A DNA stretch of 64,000 nt from Smittia aterrima (taxonomy: Eukaryota; Arthropoda; Insecta; Diptera; Chironomidae): the NCBI GenBank assembly GCA_033063855.1, contig CP093829.1, positions 23,219,537 to 23,283,536 of the forward strand, written 5' to 3'. The notes below the pieces were generated by a model that was not told the origin of the DNA, made no database searches, and saw only the letters and a program-made list of their open reading frames with translations. Of the stretch, positions 11,401 through 22,171 are shown one piece after another (positions within the stretch are counted from its first letter, which is position 1; each line of letters opens with the position of its first letter). The position numbers were made by a program, and so were the translations under genes.

Positions 11401-11791
11401 AATATTTTTCCTCCCATTTCACTAAGAATCAATATTCATTTTTCGTTTCGACTCGAAACGCTCATCAAACTTTTACTAACAGAGATCACGACATTTTCGA
11501 TTTCTTTTTGAAGTTGTTCGTGGTAGGATTAGAAAGAACCGCGCCCAGTTGTGCTTTTCTTTTCGCAGGAAACTTTTTGATTGAATTTTAATAAAATTTT
11601 GAAAACTTTCTCCACCTCAACTTCATTCTTCTTCCTTTGTTGCTGTGTCCACTGATCATGCTGTCCCTGTCTGACTCTTGATCCTTCTTGTACTTGCTAA
11701 GCTGTGACAATTGCTTTTGAGTCAGATAACTCATGTAACCCGGATTGGTATGGGTCACAGGCTTTGAAGATAATCCATAAACGTTCTTCAT
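5444..11791 (-). CDS. long coiled-coil protein, possibly centrosomal SDCCAG8-like (12 exons, about 1158 aa)
   Basis: Exons read from borders and phase: 11791-11616, 10487-10135, 10073-9945, 9883-9392, 9331-9227, 9175-8940, 8881-8716, 8664-8586, 8248-8131, 7440-7281, about 7164-6807, 6549-5444. Residues about 190-670 are heptad-rich coiled coil (for example FIEKQESYIEQLEKESNFCR and YKRELASKMNQVDELKSEI). The N-terminal 175 residues are Ser-rich with a short helix (RDAIGRLKLMLAD). The last 490 are low-complexity Tyr/Gln/Pro/Ser with many YEQ units and a basic end. The order of short helix, then an IEKQE..IEQLE..FCRDEL block, then a long coil resembles SDCCAG8/CCCAP, a centrosome and cilium-base protein; this is from memory of the family and not certain. 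A minus-strand TATA box at 11910-11903 fits the first ATG. All phases join except exon 3, which is one base too long (see findings). Confidence 0.75.
6550..6806 (-). other. intron of the coiled-coil gene
   Basis: The donor CCAG|GTAACT follows exon 11 (ending 6807) and the acceptor AATGTAG precedes exon 12 (starting 6549). The join restores one Ala codon and links the YYEQQAP end to the ASERPDSNDW start. This fixes the true frame of the last exon as the one that stops at 5444. Confidence 0.75.
7441..8130 (-). other. intron containing an in-phase alternative exon candidate
   Basis: Exon 9 (ending 8131, donor AA|GTAATT) joins exon 10 (starting 7440, after ATTAG) in phase, giving HQHKADKQALRQ. 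Inside the intron, 7915-7621 is a second possibility: after the acceptor CTTCTTCAG it continues the same frame for 97 codons (KNVRFQEENFCGYNIEKF ... DYAKRAMLEAAETSAERD) and then stops. It could be an alternative terminal exon giving a shorter protein without the Tyr/Gln tail. The donor GTTTAAG near its end would not put exon 10 in frame. I see no poly(A) signal right after it. Confidence 0.4.
8249..8585 (-). other. intron with short perfect hairpins
   Basis: This 337-base intron between exons 8 and 9 contains a 9-bp inverted repeat (TCAGTGAAG at 8495-8503 and CTTCACTGA at 8513-8521) and a second one close by (GCTTCT/AGAAGC near 8548). No coding frame is supported. Confidence 0.5.
10488..11615 (-). 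other. first intron of the coiled-coil gene
   Basis: Donor TTGAG|GTGGAG and acceptor TTTCAG|GAAC; the join makes an Arg codon (RRMKLRNKLSS). The 1128 bases hold no supportable gene on either strand. As the largest intron and the nearest to the promoter it is the likeliest place for enhancers. Confidence 0.6.
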
Positions 11792-11902
11792 CTTCTCTGC
11801 TAATCCGTTTTATGACATTAAAGAAACTTCACTTTTTGATTTAGCTTTATCACTTCACGAAAATCCACGACAAACAGAAACTAAATCGTCTGAACGTCGA
11901 GC

Positions 11903-11910
11903 TTTTTATA
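11903..11910 (-). promoter_or_regulatory. TATA box of the coiled-coil gene
   Basis: The minus strand reads CTATAAAAAG here. A start about 30 bases downstream (near 11878) would leave a 5'UTR of about 87 bases before the ATG at 11791. Confidence 0.5.
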
Positions 11911-12393
11911 GACAACTTCCTGCTTTGATTGTCTTGAGGTTGTCGCAACTTGTCAGTGTCTTCACTTGTTTCTGATATCAGACAGAAGCTTCCAAGGCGA
12001 CCACGCAAATCGTTTGTTTGATGTTAGTTTGTAATTGACTTGTGATGGTGAAGTTGAAAATCATGTAAAGCGATTCATCGAATGTTTGTTTTCTGATCGG
12101 GAAAAAAAAAACTTTCATTCCCCATCAACCCTTCGTTAGGGAATTTCATTGGCGATGGCACTGAAAGAGAATTTTCGCCTTCGAATTAGTCGAGACTTGC
12201 GTGCTCATAAACAATTCTGTGTGTTTTCGTTTTGACTTTCATCATCCATTTGATTCATAACAAGACGAATGAAGAGTTTCGTGAAGCAATAAATCAATTG
12301 CGGCTTCCGCAACAAATGGATCTTGAAAAATGCTTTAGAAATATTTTGTTGAGTTGTTCTCTTTATTTTCTAAACTTTTTCACTCAGAAACTT
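11911..12393. other. spacer between coiled-coil and cuticle genes
   Basis: AT-rich, no supportable gene. It holds the upstream region of the coiled-coil gene and the 3'UTR of the cuticle gene. Confidence 0.5.
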
Positions 12394-13492
12394 TTAATAG
12401 TAATGATGATGATTTGGAATGGCGGTTGTCGAAGGATAGAAGCTGCGAAGAGACGGAGCACGAATATTATAATCTTCGCTGATGTATGGCGTTGGTGTGA
12501 CTGTGTGTCTAACGTTGTTGATCTCGACTCGTTTCACAGCTTTTGGATAAAATTGTCTCGGATGAGAATGAATTGGCGGCGATGTTGGTTGAGGTTCTTG
12601 GTGTTGACCATCGATTTCGTATGTAACATCAGCTCGATATCCGTTAACGTCATCGGCTGTGTATTTAACGATTTGCACGCGACCGTCTGGAAGGTGAACT
12701 TTGTAACTTCCCTGAACAGCTCCGTTCTCTTGCTTCTGAGAGTGTGAGAAGTCGTCTCCCGAGTGTCCATCTTTCACCGCGTATGAGAACCGATAATGCT
12801 TCTTCTCATTGTTTGATGACGAAGGTTCAATTGGATCAGACTCTTCGTTGTAGTCCACATCAACTCGGTTGATGTTGTTTTGATGCTTCACAAACGGAAT
12901 TGACGTTTTATGTTGGAATTCGTTCGCTTGAACTCGTCGACCGTGACTTGCGAGTGCTGAGAAAATCTGCGCTTGATCAACCTAACGCAAATGAAAAAGT
13001 TTTTAATTCTATTCAGTTTTAAAAACTTCAAAGTTTCTTCTCACATTGCCTGAATATCTGTGAAGCTGTTGAGCGCGATATTGCGCTGCAAGTTTCTGAT
13101 AAGGATGAGGAATCAAAGCTTGTTTCTCAACGATATGCGAGACGATTCTTCTTTGCTGTTCCAACTGCTGTTGACTTCTTTCTGTTGTGTCAGAGTTTGG
13201 TGGAAATTGAATTGGTCCAGTGCTGATGAGAAAAAAGATTTTAATAAAATTTCTTCAACAAAATTTCAAATTGAACAAACTTTTGAATTCTTTGTGAAAG
13301 TTCGTGGAACTTCTTCTCGTAACCCAAAATCTTGAAATCTTCTGGATATCCTGGTTGGATCAGGAAGTTTGTCGGGTCAGCTCGATATGGATGCGGATTG
13401 AAGTCTCTCGGTTGAAGAAACGATGACGGGACCGGATTCTCAAGAGCGCGAATCGAGCAAATGGCAAAAAGTTGAATCAAAATCGTTCGCAT
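12394..13492 (-). CDS. RR-type cuticle protein (325 aa, three exons)
   Basis: Exons 13492-13281, 13222-13045 and 12981-12394 join in phase (212, 178 and 588 bases). Residues 1-16 form a signal peptide (MRTILIQLFAICSIRA). Residues 17-180 are Pro/Gln/His-rich. A chitin-binding Rebers-Riddiford domain (Pfam Chitin_bind_4) follows at about 180-245, with the signature GSYKVHLPDGRVQIVKYTAD and NGYRADVTYEIDG. The last 45 residues are Pro/His/Tyr-rich. Proteins of this family are secreted by epidermis and bind chitin in the cuticle. The domain looks closer to the RR-2/proresilin side than to RR-1, but I would not insist on the subclass. Expression is presumably tied to moulting; no control site is visible. 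Confidence 0.9.
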
Positions 13493-16146
13493 GATGGTCT
13501 ACAAAGAACTTGAGCTGTGAATTTTCTCACAATTGAATTGAAGATCAGGAGAACGCGATTTCCAAAAGTTGTCATCACGTTTCATAAAATTTCAATTCAA
13601 CCGAGATGACAGATGTTCAAAGCGAATCACAATGCACTAAATTGCATTTGAATTGCAACATTGAACCACAATTTCGTTCGTTTATTTCGTTTCTGCATGT
13701 GAGAAGTTTATTTTCTCGCGAACGGTTGCCACAAGCTCGATTAATTCAATGACTAATTCACATTGTTGTTATGACGCCAGAGAGTCAGTTGGTTCTCTTG
13801 CAACACGTGCCTGGCTCTACCACAATGCAGATTTTATTAATTACGACTCGGAAACGCTTCGATCGGAATTTCAGGGTGTCAAGCATTGTCCGCTTGTAAG
13901 TTAAGTTAAGTTCTTGCTATGCTGACTGTTCAGACGGAATCGATTGAAACGATAAAGACATCAGACTTTACATTGAACATAAACTTCTTGTGTCGCGTGG
14001 AACGCGTAGATTTATTCTGCTCGCAACATACACGAAGCATGAATTGAATTGTAATCGGAGGAGTTTGTTGCGCAAAAGTAAAATTCACGAGCAATTTAAA
14101 ATAGTTTTCTGCTGTAAACAAATTATGTGAAAGGGAACAACGGATTAAATCTTAATCTCTCTTTGAACTGCAGCTCAGCAACGAAGAAATCAAATTAATT
14201 CTTTTGAAATGATTGCGTTTAGCCGTGACCATCGCGTGGAGTTGATCGTAGGGCTTGGAAAAAAGATTGAACGATTTGACCCATTCGACGAACTCCCGTA
14301 GCAAGAAGTCAACCTTGGTCGCTTGGAATCTCAATCGGAATTTCTCAAATGGAAACTGATCGCGACCCATCAATCAGCGAGTTTATAAAAACGTTTAAGC
14401 GCACACAAAAAATATTTAATATCTCTTACAAAGATTATTATGAAACCAAAGATTTTTTTTCCTTCACAAATGCTTTTGCCGTTTGTTTTCCTGAACTCGC
14501 GGTAACATGTGCTTTATTGAAAAATTTATTTCTTTTCGGCAATTGCGCAAGCATTGCCACTGCATTGCCGTGTTTATTCACGCATGACTTTGAGAACTTA
14601 ACGAGGTGTTTAATTGGATCAATGATGCAGTAAATGGGCGATTAATCCGCGAGCTTTAAAGGAATTGTTCAGCCGCAAGTTGCATAATGCCATTATGTTC
14701 TGCGAACATCGGAAAATGTAAACGACACTTGAATCGAAAGAATTTTAATTGCACTTTCGTTGCTACATCGTCTCGTTCGATTCGCTCGTGAGAAATTTAC
14801 AAGAAATTGATTCACGATCCGAGGCTGCTGCTGCTGCTAATTGAATCAGACTACTTCTGCTTCTCATGAGCATCGAAATTAATGTTTTGCATAAATTTTG
14901 CAATCGATCAGCCTCTGCTCATTGTGTTAGGTCGATGTTGCGTCTTGCGCGGACTTCATTCGTGATCCCAATCGTGTTGGTCGTGAAATCAATTTCGAGG
15001 ATTGAGTCAATTAATTCAAACTCTACAAGAAGGTGATCTAATTATCGAACAACTCAAATCACAGATTGATCACAGCAAACAAAGTCACGATTCTGTTTTT
15101 AATTGTTTTTTCATTCCAAGTCAATGATATCGCGCAATTAATCAAAATACTCAGTGAAAGTGATCACTTCAAAGAGATTTAAAGATCAAGGAATTTAGTT
15201 TTGTCATGATTAGACTTAAAGTCGTGATGACAATTTGGTAGCTGATGAAGTAACTTCTTACGACGTTAATTACACTAAAATCTTTTAAGCTTTTAATTTA
15301 AAATCGCTCAAACAAATTGACTTACATTTTATAATTCTCACTTTACAAAAAATATTTTTATTGAAATTTTCTCGCAAACAAAAAACTTTTCTTCCGAAAT
15401 TTTTAAAACAAACTGTTCCACTCGCGATCTAAACAAGAAATGCGTTATTACTTTGCAAAAAGTTAAACTCCTACAGAGTCAGACATAAACAAACCGCCTT
15501 ATGCTGTCGAATGGAGAGAAACGAACGAGAGAGAGAGAAACTAAAACGTGGTGCAATAAAAGAATAAACAAATATCGTGAACGACAATGGGACTGTGTGA
15601 ACGAATTCGCGGTTTTTCTTTTCGCTCTTAACCGTGACCATCAAGCTGATTGAATGTGTCAAGATGAGATTTTATGCGGGAGTTGAAGATTTGACCCAGA
15701 AGATTGCTGAAAATAGCAAAGGAAAGCCACACGCAACCTTGGCGATCTAAAAGTGCAGGGAATTTATTTTTCGATTGCGTTAATTCCTTTTCGATCACGA
15801 TCCAACATTCAGCAATTCATTTAAGAATGTTCATTGCGATTTTCGATTTTAATATCTTGTCAATACTGAAGTTCATCAACTTATGAAACTTTTTTCAATT
15901 GATTTTGCCAAAATGATTTTTAGGAGAAAGATCAAATTTCAAAATATCTTATGAGTCATTTAACAAATCTAATGAAATACTTTGTGTGTGGGTGGAACTT
16001 GAGGTTGAGAATGTTTAAAATAATTTACTTAATTAAAGACTTATCAATGGTCAACTGAAATTTCTTAAAACGAGTAATAAAAATTGATTCCTTTGCAAAA
16101 TATTAAATAAGCAAGATTTTAACTCTTCTTAACTGCAAAGTTTTGC
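13493..16146. other. intergenic, no gene seen
   Basis: About 2.65 kb. Short open frames on both strands (for example 14349-14633 plus and 14152-14373 minus) lack splice context, composition or family motifs. The left part is the promoter region of the cuticle gene. A short (CTG)n-like run, gctgctgctgct, lies near 14823. Confidence 0.5.
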
Positions 16147-16154
16147 TATAAAAA
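16147..16154 (+). promoter_or_regulatory. TATA box of the unrecognised plus-strand gene
   Basis: GCTATAAAAAC. A start near 16177 would put the first downstream ATG at 16253, and a second in-frame-with-exon-2 ATG at 16372. Confidence 0.5.
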
Positions 16155-16252
16155 CATTTTTGAGAAGTTCTTTAATTAAAGAGGAAATCGCGTTTTTCTA
16201 TTTTTTCAATTTAACTGTTAATTCAAATATTTCTATAATTAGAACCGTTCAA

Positions 16253-18741
16253 ATGTTTGAGAAAACTGTTGAAGAACCTAACAAGTCATTGGAAAACGCC
16301 GAAATTTTGAATTTCGTGGAAAGCTGGAAAGTTTTGTTGATGTGCTGCGATTTTAATTCTAATTTGATTTAATGAATGAAAAGGAAATTTGGGGGACGGC
16401 CCAGCTTCGCCAAGAAAGCATAGACCGACTGTAAGTTCATCAAATTCTAATGCAAACGTTGATTGCGTTTTTCGGTAGAAAGTTCTTCAAAAGATTAGAA
16501 TTTCAATCCGAAATCTTCTTTCTTTTAGAAAACGAGTCCATGGGGAATCCCCGAATTTAAATAAAGATATCCTTTCATTGGAATCATCAATTTACGAACG
16601 ATCAATTAATCGAGATGACTACTTAAGTCAAATGGCGATTCTTGAAAGTCGAATCATTGAAAGAGTTGCGAGTAAGTTGATCTGAGGACAACAAAAACAA
16701 ATTCTGATTGTTGTCAATTTTAGTGGCGGCAAATACTCCGTCAACTTCATACCAGAACCAAGATCGTTTGAACAATCAACAACCTCAACAAAGCTTTGTC
16801 ATTCCACAAGCTACTGGCTCTCCTCATCGAACAAATGAAGCACAAAACTCAAATCGAACTCAAATTTTCATGGAAAACCTTCATCGTGTGATTATGGATC
16901 AACAAATTCAAAACATGAGTCCGAAAAGCAAAAATACGCTGAACCAGACGCTCGCACTCATGTCAGCAAGGAAACTTGACTTCCCAACTGATCTCATTGA
17001 AAATTGCGTGAGCATGGTGAAGAAAGGAAATGGCAAATTTGATGAAGTTGAATTGAAGATTCTTGAGCTACAATGTAAGTAGAGAGCCACCTACAATGTA
17101 GACTAACAAACGACAATGACTTGTTGACAAATAATTCTCAATTGCAAATGAGTTGTTTGATCAAACTTCTTCTTGAAAAACACTCTTCGTTTGAAAAACA
17201 CCTGAACACGGAAGCTTCAGAAAGAGATAAACTTATTCACGAATTTGAATTATTTCGACTTGCTAACAGAGATAACAAATTCAAAAGACATAAAATACTT
17301 TGTAAACCGGAAGCTGAAAGTTCCGTTATCTGTTGATATTTTGTTTCTCGCTCTAGAGAATATTACTCATTCAGTCTCCATCTTTTGAACCCGAAAGTCG
17401 TCATTAGAAAAACAAATTTTTTGTTTATTATGTTCTACTGGACAGATCCACGCGCTCGCGCTCAAGTTATCAGGAATTTGTAAGATTTTAAGTTTAGCGA
17501 CGGAATTTAATTTAAATGTTTCTCTTAAACTTAGAAATAATTTACTTTCGTGGCATTCACAATCAACAAGTGGATCAGACCTTGAGGAAGAAATATTTTC
17601 CACTGCTAGGGACAAAACTGAGTACAATCAATTAATCAATGCTGCTCAATCTTATTTGGAAAAGATGAATCGAAATTGTTCTTCTGGAAAAAGAAGTTCG
17701 AAAGATTTTTCTTAAAACTTTTAATAAATTTTAATTATTTTTTATTTTAGGCGAAAAGATTTTGGATTCAAACTCGTCACAGACGAGAAACCAACCAAAT
17801 GTGAATTACAATTACCAAAAGGAACATCCTGAGCCTGCACCACCTGCTTTGGAAAACTTATCAATCAGTCCTCAAGCTTTAAATTCAGTTCGATCTCCAA
17901 GTTATCAGCAAAGCAATGTCACTTGGCATCAAAGGCCACAAAACTTCAGCAGCAACAATCCACTTCTCTCCCGCCAATTGCAGCCAAGTGTTCGATCTCA
18001 GTCTCTAGAGAATTTACAAAACATTCGAATGAACGATTCAGCAATGAGTAGTCAGCAAAAGGAAAATGCACAATCTCAAGCAATGACAAATTTCATTTAT
18101 CAAAACTCGCCACGAAGGAACAGTCAAAATATCGTTGTGTCGAGGACTTTATTCCCTGAGCATCATCTAAGTATTCCGATGAGAGGACCAGCTCAACAGT
18201 TTTCAAATCAAAGTCACAATAATCAACTTCAGCATCCTCCAACAATAGACTTAACTTCTGATGAAGGACAACAAAAGAAAGCTCAAGAAAGTGTTCATTG
18301 GCGTAAGCCGTCGAAAGAAGCTTTTGAGAAAGGAATGTTGGATATAGAAAACAAAGTCTTCAGCATTGCAAAAGATGATCAATCAGAGTACCTCGCATAT
18401 TTCCGAGATCTCTTTACTTACGCAGGAAGAGCTCGTAAGTTTACAATTCAAAAATATTTTCCATTTTCTTAAATTTTTTCTTTTTTATTTAAGTTGAAAG
18501 ACTGAAGACATCAAATCTTGATCACGTCAAAACTCTTTTGCACAACGAACCTTCGAGCGTAGTTGAAAATGTGATGAAAAGTTGGAAGGACATCGACAAC
18601 CAAACAACGAAGTTATTGGACTTGTCTTATACAGTCGGAACTGATCAATCGTCTAACGATATAAATTTACCTCCCGACGAGTTTGAATGTAAAATCTCAG
18701 ATTTTGTGAAAACTTTCGAGGGAAATCCCGACAAAGCTTAG
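16253..18741 (+). CDS. unrecognised multi-exon gene, Ser/Gln-rich protein
   Basis: Exons supported by borders and phase: 16405-16430, 16529-16671, 16724-17074, then coding-looking 17102 to about 17301, 17357-17479, 17535-17695, 17751-18434 and 18494-18741. The start is either ATG 16253 (MFEKTVEEPNKSLENAEIL), spliced at a weak AAA|GTTTTG donor, or ATG 16372 (MNEKEIWGTAQ). The protein has helical N-terminal parts (VSMVKKGNGKFDEVELKIL), a disordered Asn/Gln/Ser/Pro-rich centre (SPQALNSVRSPSYQQS, SPRRNSQ) and a helical C-terminus (SEYLAYFRDLFTYAGRALER). I recognise no family. It has the look of a fast-evolving gene. Two junctions are doubtful: 17074/17102, where a 23-base direct repeat interrupts the frame, and about 17301/17357, where phases do not match with a good donor. 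It may be damaged, or use very short introns. AATAAA at 18795-18800. Confidence 0.55.
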
Positions 18742-18800
18742 AAAATAATTTAAACCACTCCAAGTGCCTAAAAATATAATTTGTGTTCCAAAGAAATAAA

Positions 18801-19981
18801 TTATTCTTTTGTGACGTCATAAAACTGAATCAAAATTATTGAGAACGAGAAAATGCTTCCGATGATTCCAAAGAAAGTTTTCCAGTTCACTTCGAAGAGT
18901 CCGCAATTTATTTTCGGCGAGCGATGAGTGACAAGAAGAGCGAGAAGCGAAGCTTTCTTCAAACTCCTCAAATCGTTTTCTTTGTTTACCAGAATTTGAA
19001 TGAGATCGGCAGTTCGACAGGCCTCAGATTGAATCCAACTCGAGTAGACTGTCATGTAAAGAACGCAAGGTGCGTAATAGAAAAGCCACAAGAACGTCGA
19101 GAGAAGGAAAAGAAATATTGACATCTCCGGAATATTAAAGAAAATGTAAGTCGCGTAGATGCCAAAAATGAAGAAGTAAGTGAATCCCATGAGAAACCAC
19201 ATTATGACGAGCAGATAGAATCTCGAGATTCCATCGAAGATATCGCAAATCTTGTCGTAAAAAATCGAAGTTTTCCTGATGACTTCAACGATTTCATTCT
19301 TCTTCGGATTTTTGATGAAGCTTGTGAGGTTTGAATTCAAGATAAGAAGTTGCTGATAGCCACACGCGATGATCATCATCAAGCTCGATCCCAAACACAA
19401 ATTGAAGAAGATTGTCGAGTAGAAGAAGATCGTATTCGTGAAGACCAAAGATACATTGACGTTTCGGAAAACGACAGATAATCCAAAGAATAAAATAACA
19501 AAAACAAAATTGTAGATGAAGAATATTGAAGACGTTCTTATTGCTTCGAATTTCGTCATCGATTTCATTTCATGAGACGTCATCTAAAGAAATCATTAAA
19601 CTAAACTTTTCAGAAGATTCAAATAAATTCGTTTACCTGAGACTGACACCAGGTGAGACCTTTGATGACATCGTAAAGCTTCCGATTATGAACTGCATTT
19701 GCTGCTTTGAGAAAGAGCGGCGAGTAAACTGAGATTCGAACGATAAAGTTGACTCCCATCTCTAATAACTTTGAATGAGTAACCTTTTCAAGGTGCACGT
19801 AAGAGCTGTATGAGTAACAGCCGATGCTGAAGCCGAAGCTTGCGATGAAGTAAACTTTATTCCAAAAGTGATTCGTAATTGTCATTGACTTGAAGTCGAT
19901 TGAGACGAAGAGAAATCCTGATAATCGTGTGACTCCATAAATGAATTTTAAAAGTTTACCGAAATCGACAAACTTAGCCAT
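18801..19981 (-). CDS. gustatory-receptor-like seven-helix protein (about 375 aa, two exons)
   Basis: Exon 1 is 19981-19637 (ATG of MAKFVDFGKLL; the frame extends further up without a better ATG). Exon 2 is 19583-18801. Donor CAG|GTAAAC and acceptor TTTAG join in phase 0. The protein has about seven hydrophobic helices, including long runs near exon 2 residues 20-45, 50-75, 115-145 and 150-175, and a last helix at the extreme C-terminus. The last helix contains SFSIILIQFYD, in the place and form of the TYxxxxxQF signature of insect gustatory receptors (Thr-Tyr replaced by Ser-Phe). The intracellular acidic/basic loop DLRSLKKASLLAL before it is also typical. Such proteins are ligand-gated channels in taste neurons, with a topology opposite to GPCRs. 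The ligand cannot be told. The gene abuts the 3' end of the previous gene. Confidence 0.8.
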
Positions 19982-22171
19982 TTTCAAAGTCGTGTTCGTT
20001 TTGTCTGAGACTAAACTCGAATTAATTTGGTTTCGAGTAGAACCATCAGCCAACAAAATCGATCGTCATTAACTAACTCGATTATTAAATGTGAAGATTA
20101 TCTTTCTGGTGGTCGCGTTTGGGACTTTCCAGAGACAAGATGATTACACGAGAACTTTTCGTGCTGCTTAATCTCTCAGTTGACCTTTACAATAAGTTCG
20201 CGTGAAATGTCGCGGCTTATGAAAAGGAAAAATTATGGCGACAGCTGAAGGTCAACACAGAAAGAATTTTTCTCGAGCTTTGAGACAAATGAAATATCTT
20301 TTGATTATGAATTTGAATTTGTTCAATCTCTTGGACGAGGCTGATGGTTTGTCAACTTTCTTGACTGCTTGGGTTGCCTTAAAATCGCGTGACATTCAAG
20401 TCCAGTCGGATTGCGTGAACATTTCTGTAAGCTTAGAATTTATCGATTCACTTTTTTGTTTCTTCAAGATTTATCGCGCGTGACTCGATGCGAGTTTTCG
20501 TGGATTAAACTATCTCGGCGTTTTATTACTTGCTGACAAATTAGGTTTTCACTGTTTGATGACTTCACAAAAGGGTCGACTGTGCGAAGGTGAGAGAGTG
20601 TTGTCAAATAATGAAAGTAGAAATTAATTTCTGTGGACATTACAAAGAGAACAGTCGGCGATAGTATCATGTCATTAGCTTCATTTAAGGATTTGTTTGA
20701 GGGTTGAGAACCGATAGATTACACTTCGATTAAGTCCACGAAGGTCAGAAGCTTTTTTCATTCGACTTTTAATTATTCAAATGCGACTCGAGGCCTCTCA
20801 ACGAATTTCTCGTTTACTTTCGTTCGAAGTGAAAGCTTGCAAAAATTGAGGTTGCAAAACATTTCGTCATTTAAAAATTCGTGTTGCGTCATTCATGAGT
20901 CATTGAGTGCATTGACGTAAAACAGATTGTGACGACGACTCAATTTAACTTTTTGTTTCTCAAAAATTCTCTCAAATCGACGAAAAAACTTTGAATCAAT
21001 TGAAACAATTGAAAAATTTCTCATATTATTTACTTTAAACTTGAACTTGACGAGAGCTCATTAGATGATTTGCATAACGAGGTAACTAGAAGTTTCTCGA
21101 TTCATGTTGGCCTCTTAGCTCAATTGGATTATAATGGCAAAATTAAATTAACTTAACGAACTGCTCGTGTGATGTTGTTTAATAAATTTCTTCTAGAAAA
21201 ACCCTTCAACCCTAATGGATCGAGAGAGTTGAGTGTGTGTGTGTGTGATGTTTCTTTTTAATTTAATTTCTTTCCTTTAACGTCATTCGAGTCCTCCGTG
21301 TTACCTTTGCAAACGAACTCTCTCACCTGTGATTGCTTTGTATGCTCACCCTCGGTTCGTAGACACAAACTAACTTCGAGAAGCTGTTTTGTTATGTTGA
21401 GCGCTTAATATGCTTTGAAACGACTTTTGAGAGGCATAACAGCACAAACACAAACAAGTCGGCAGCAGCGAAGTAGAAATAAAAATAAACGTTAGAAGCA
21501 TTCATTTCAGTTCTCTCTCAGCAGCCGAATCATTCAGATCGTTTTTAATGAAATAAAAAATTCGTTTCGATCGTCAGGAAATTGAAATCGTCTCGATTAA
21601 ATATTACAAGTGTGTTCGGAAACCTGTTCCGTTGGTGCGGTATCTGAAAATCGCGAATATTCTCGTGAAGAGACAAAACATTTGCTGACGAAGCTGAAAG
21701 TGATTAAGAGCTTTCGAGAAGTAGCTTCGAGAAGTAAAGTGACTCCATAAAAAGAGTTGAATTGAATAAATTGCAAAACTACGTCATAAATTAGTTTCGT
21801 GTTCGTTGAGCTGCGTTGCGTTCATCATAACATCCTTGAAGTTCTACGACACTCTTAAATCACCTTGTTGATGTCTATTGTGTAAAAATTGAAGTTCGGA
21901 AGCAGCTGAAATTAATTCGAACTCTCATAAATCAGAGAAAGTGGTCGTAACACTAACTGAGCACGCTTAAAAGATTTTAGTGTGAATATAAATCAAATTG
22001 AATTGAGTGATTGCACAGATTACCGGATTTTCCTAATCATTTGGAAACAGTTGTGCAGTGTTCTCAGTTAAATTAAAAACCGTTTTTGGAGTTTTGCCAG
22101 AAAAGAAACCAAATACATTCAAAAGTCCATAAAAAGAACGAGAAGAGTGAGTCGCAAAAAAAAACTGAAAC
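19982..22171. other. intergenic with the long leader of the first repeat-protein gene
   Basis: No supportable gene; the frames at 20235-20483 plus and 20464-20670 minus are isolated. A (GT)n run sits near 21234-21247. From about 21500 to 22171 the sequence is purine-rich and likely the promoter and 5'UTR of the gene starting at 22172. Confidence 0.4.

Noticed and set aside
12232..12747. 171-codon plus-strand ORF
   Set aside because: Antisense to the RR domain exon of the cuticle gene, which explains the openness.
14349..14633. 94-codon plus-strand ORF between the cuticle gene and the unrecognised gene
   Set aside because: Isolated and without motif; Kozak and poly(A) context are poor.
17367..17627. 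86-codon minus-strand ORF
   Set aside because: Opposite two exons of the plus-strand gene whose borders join in phase.
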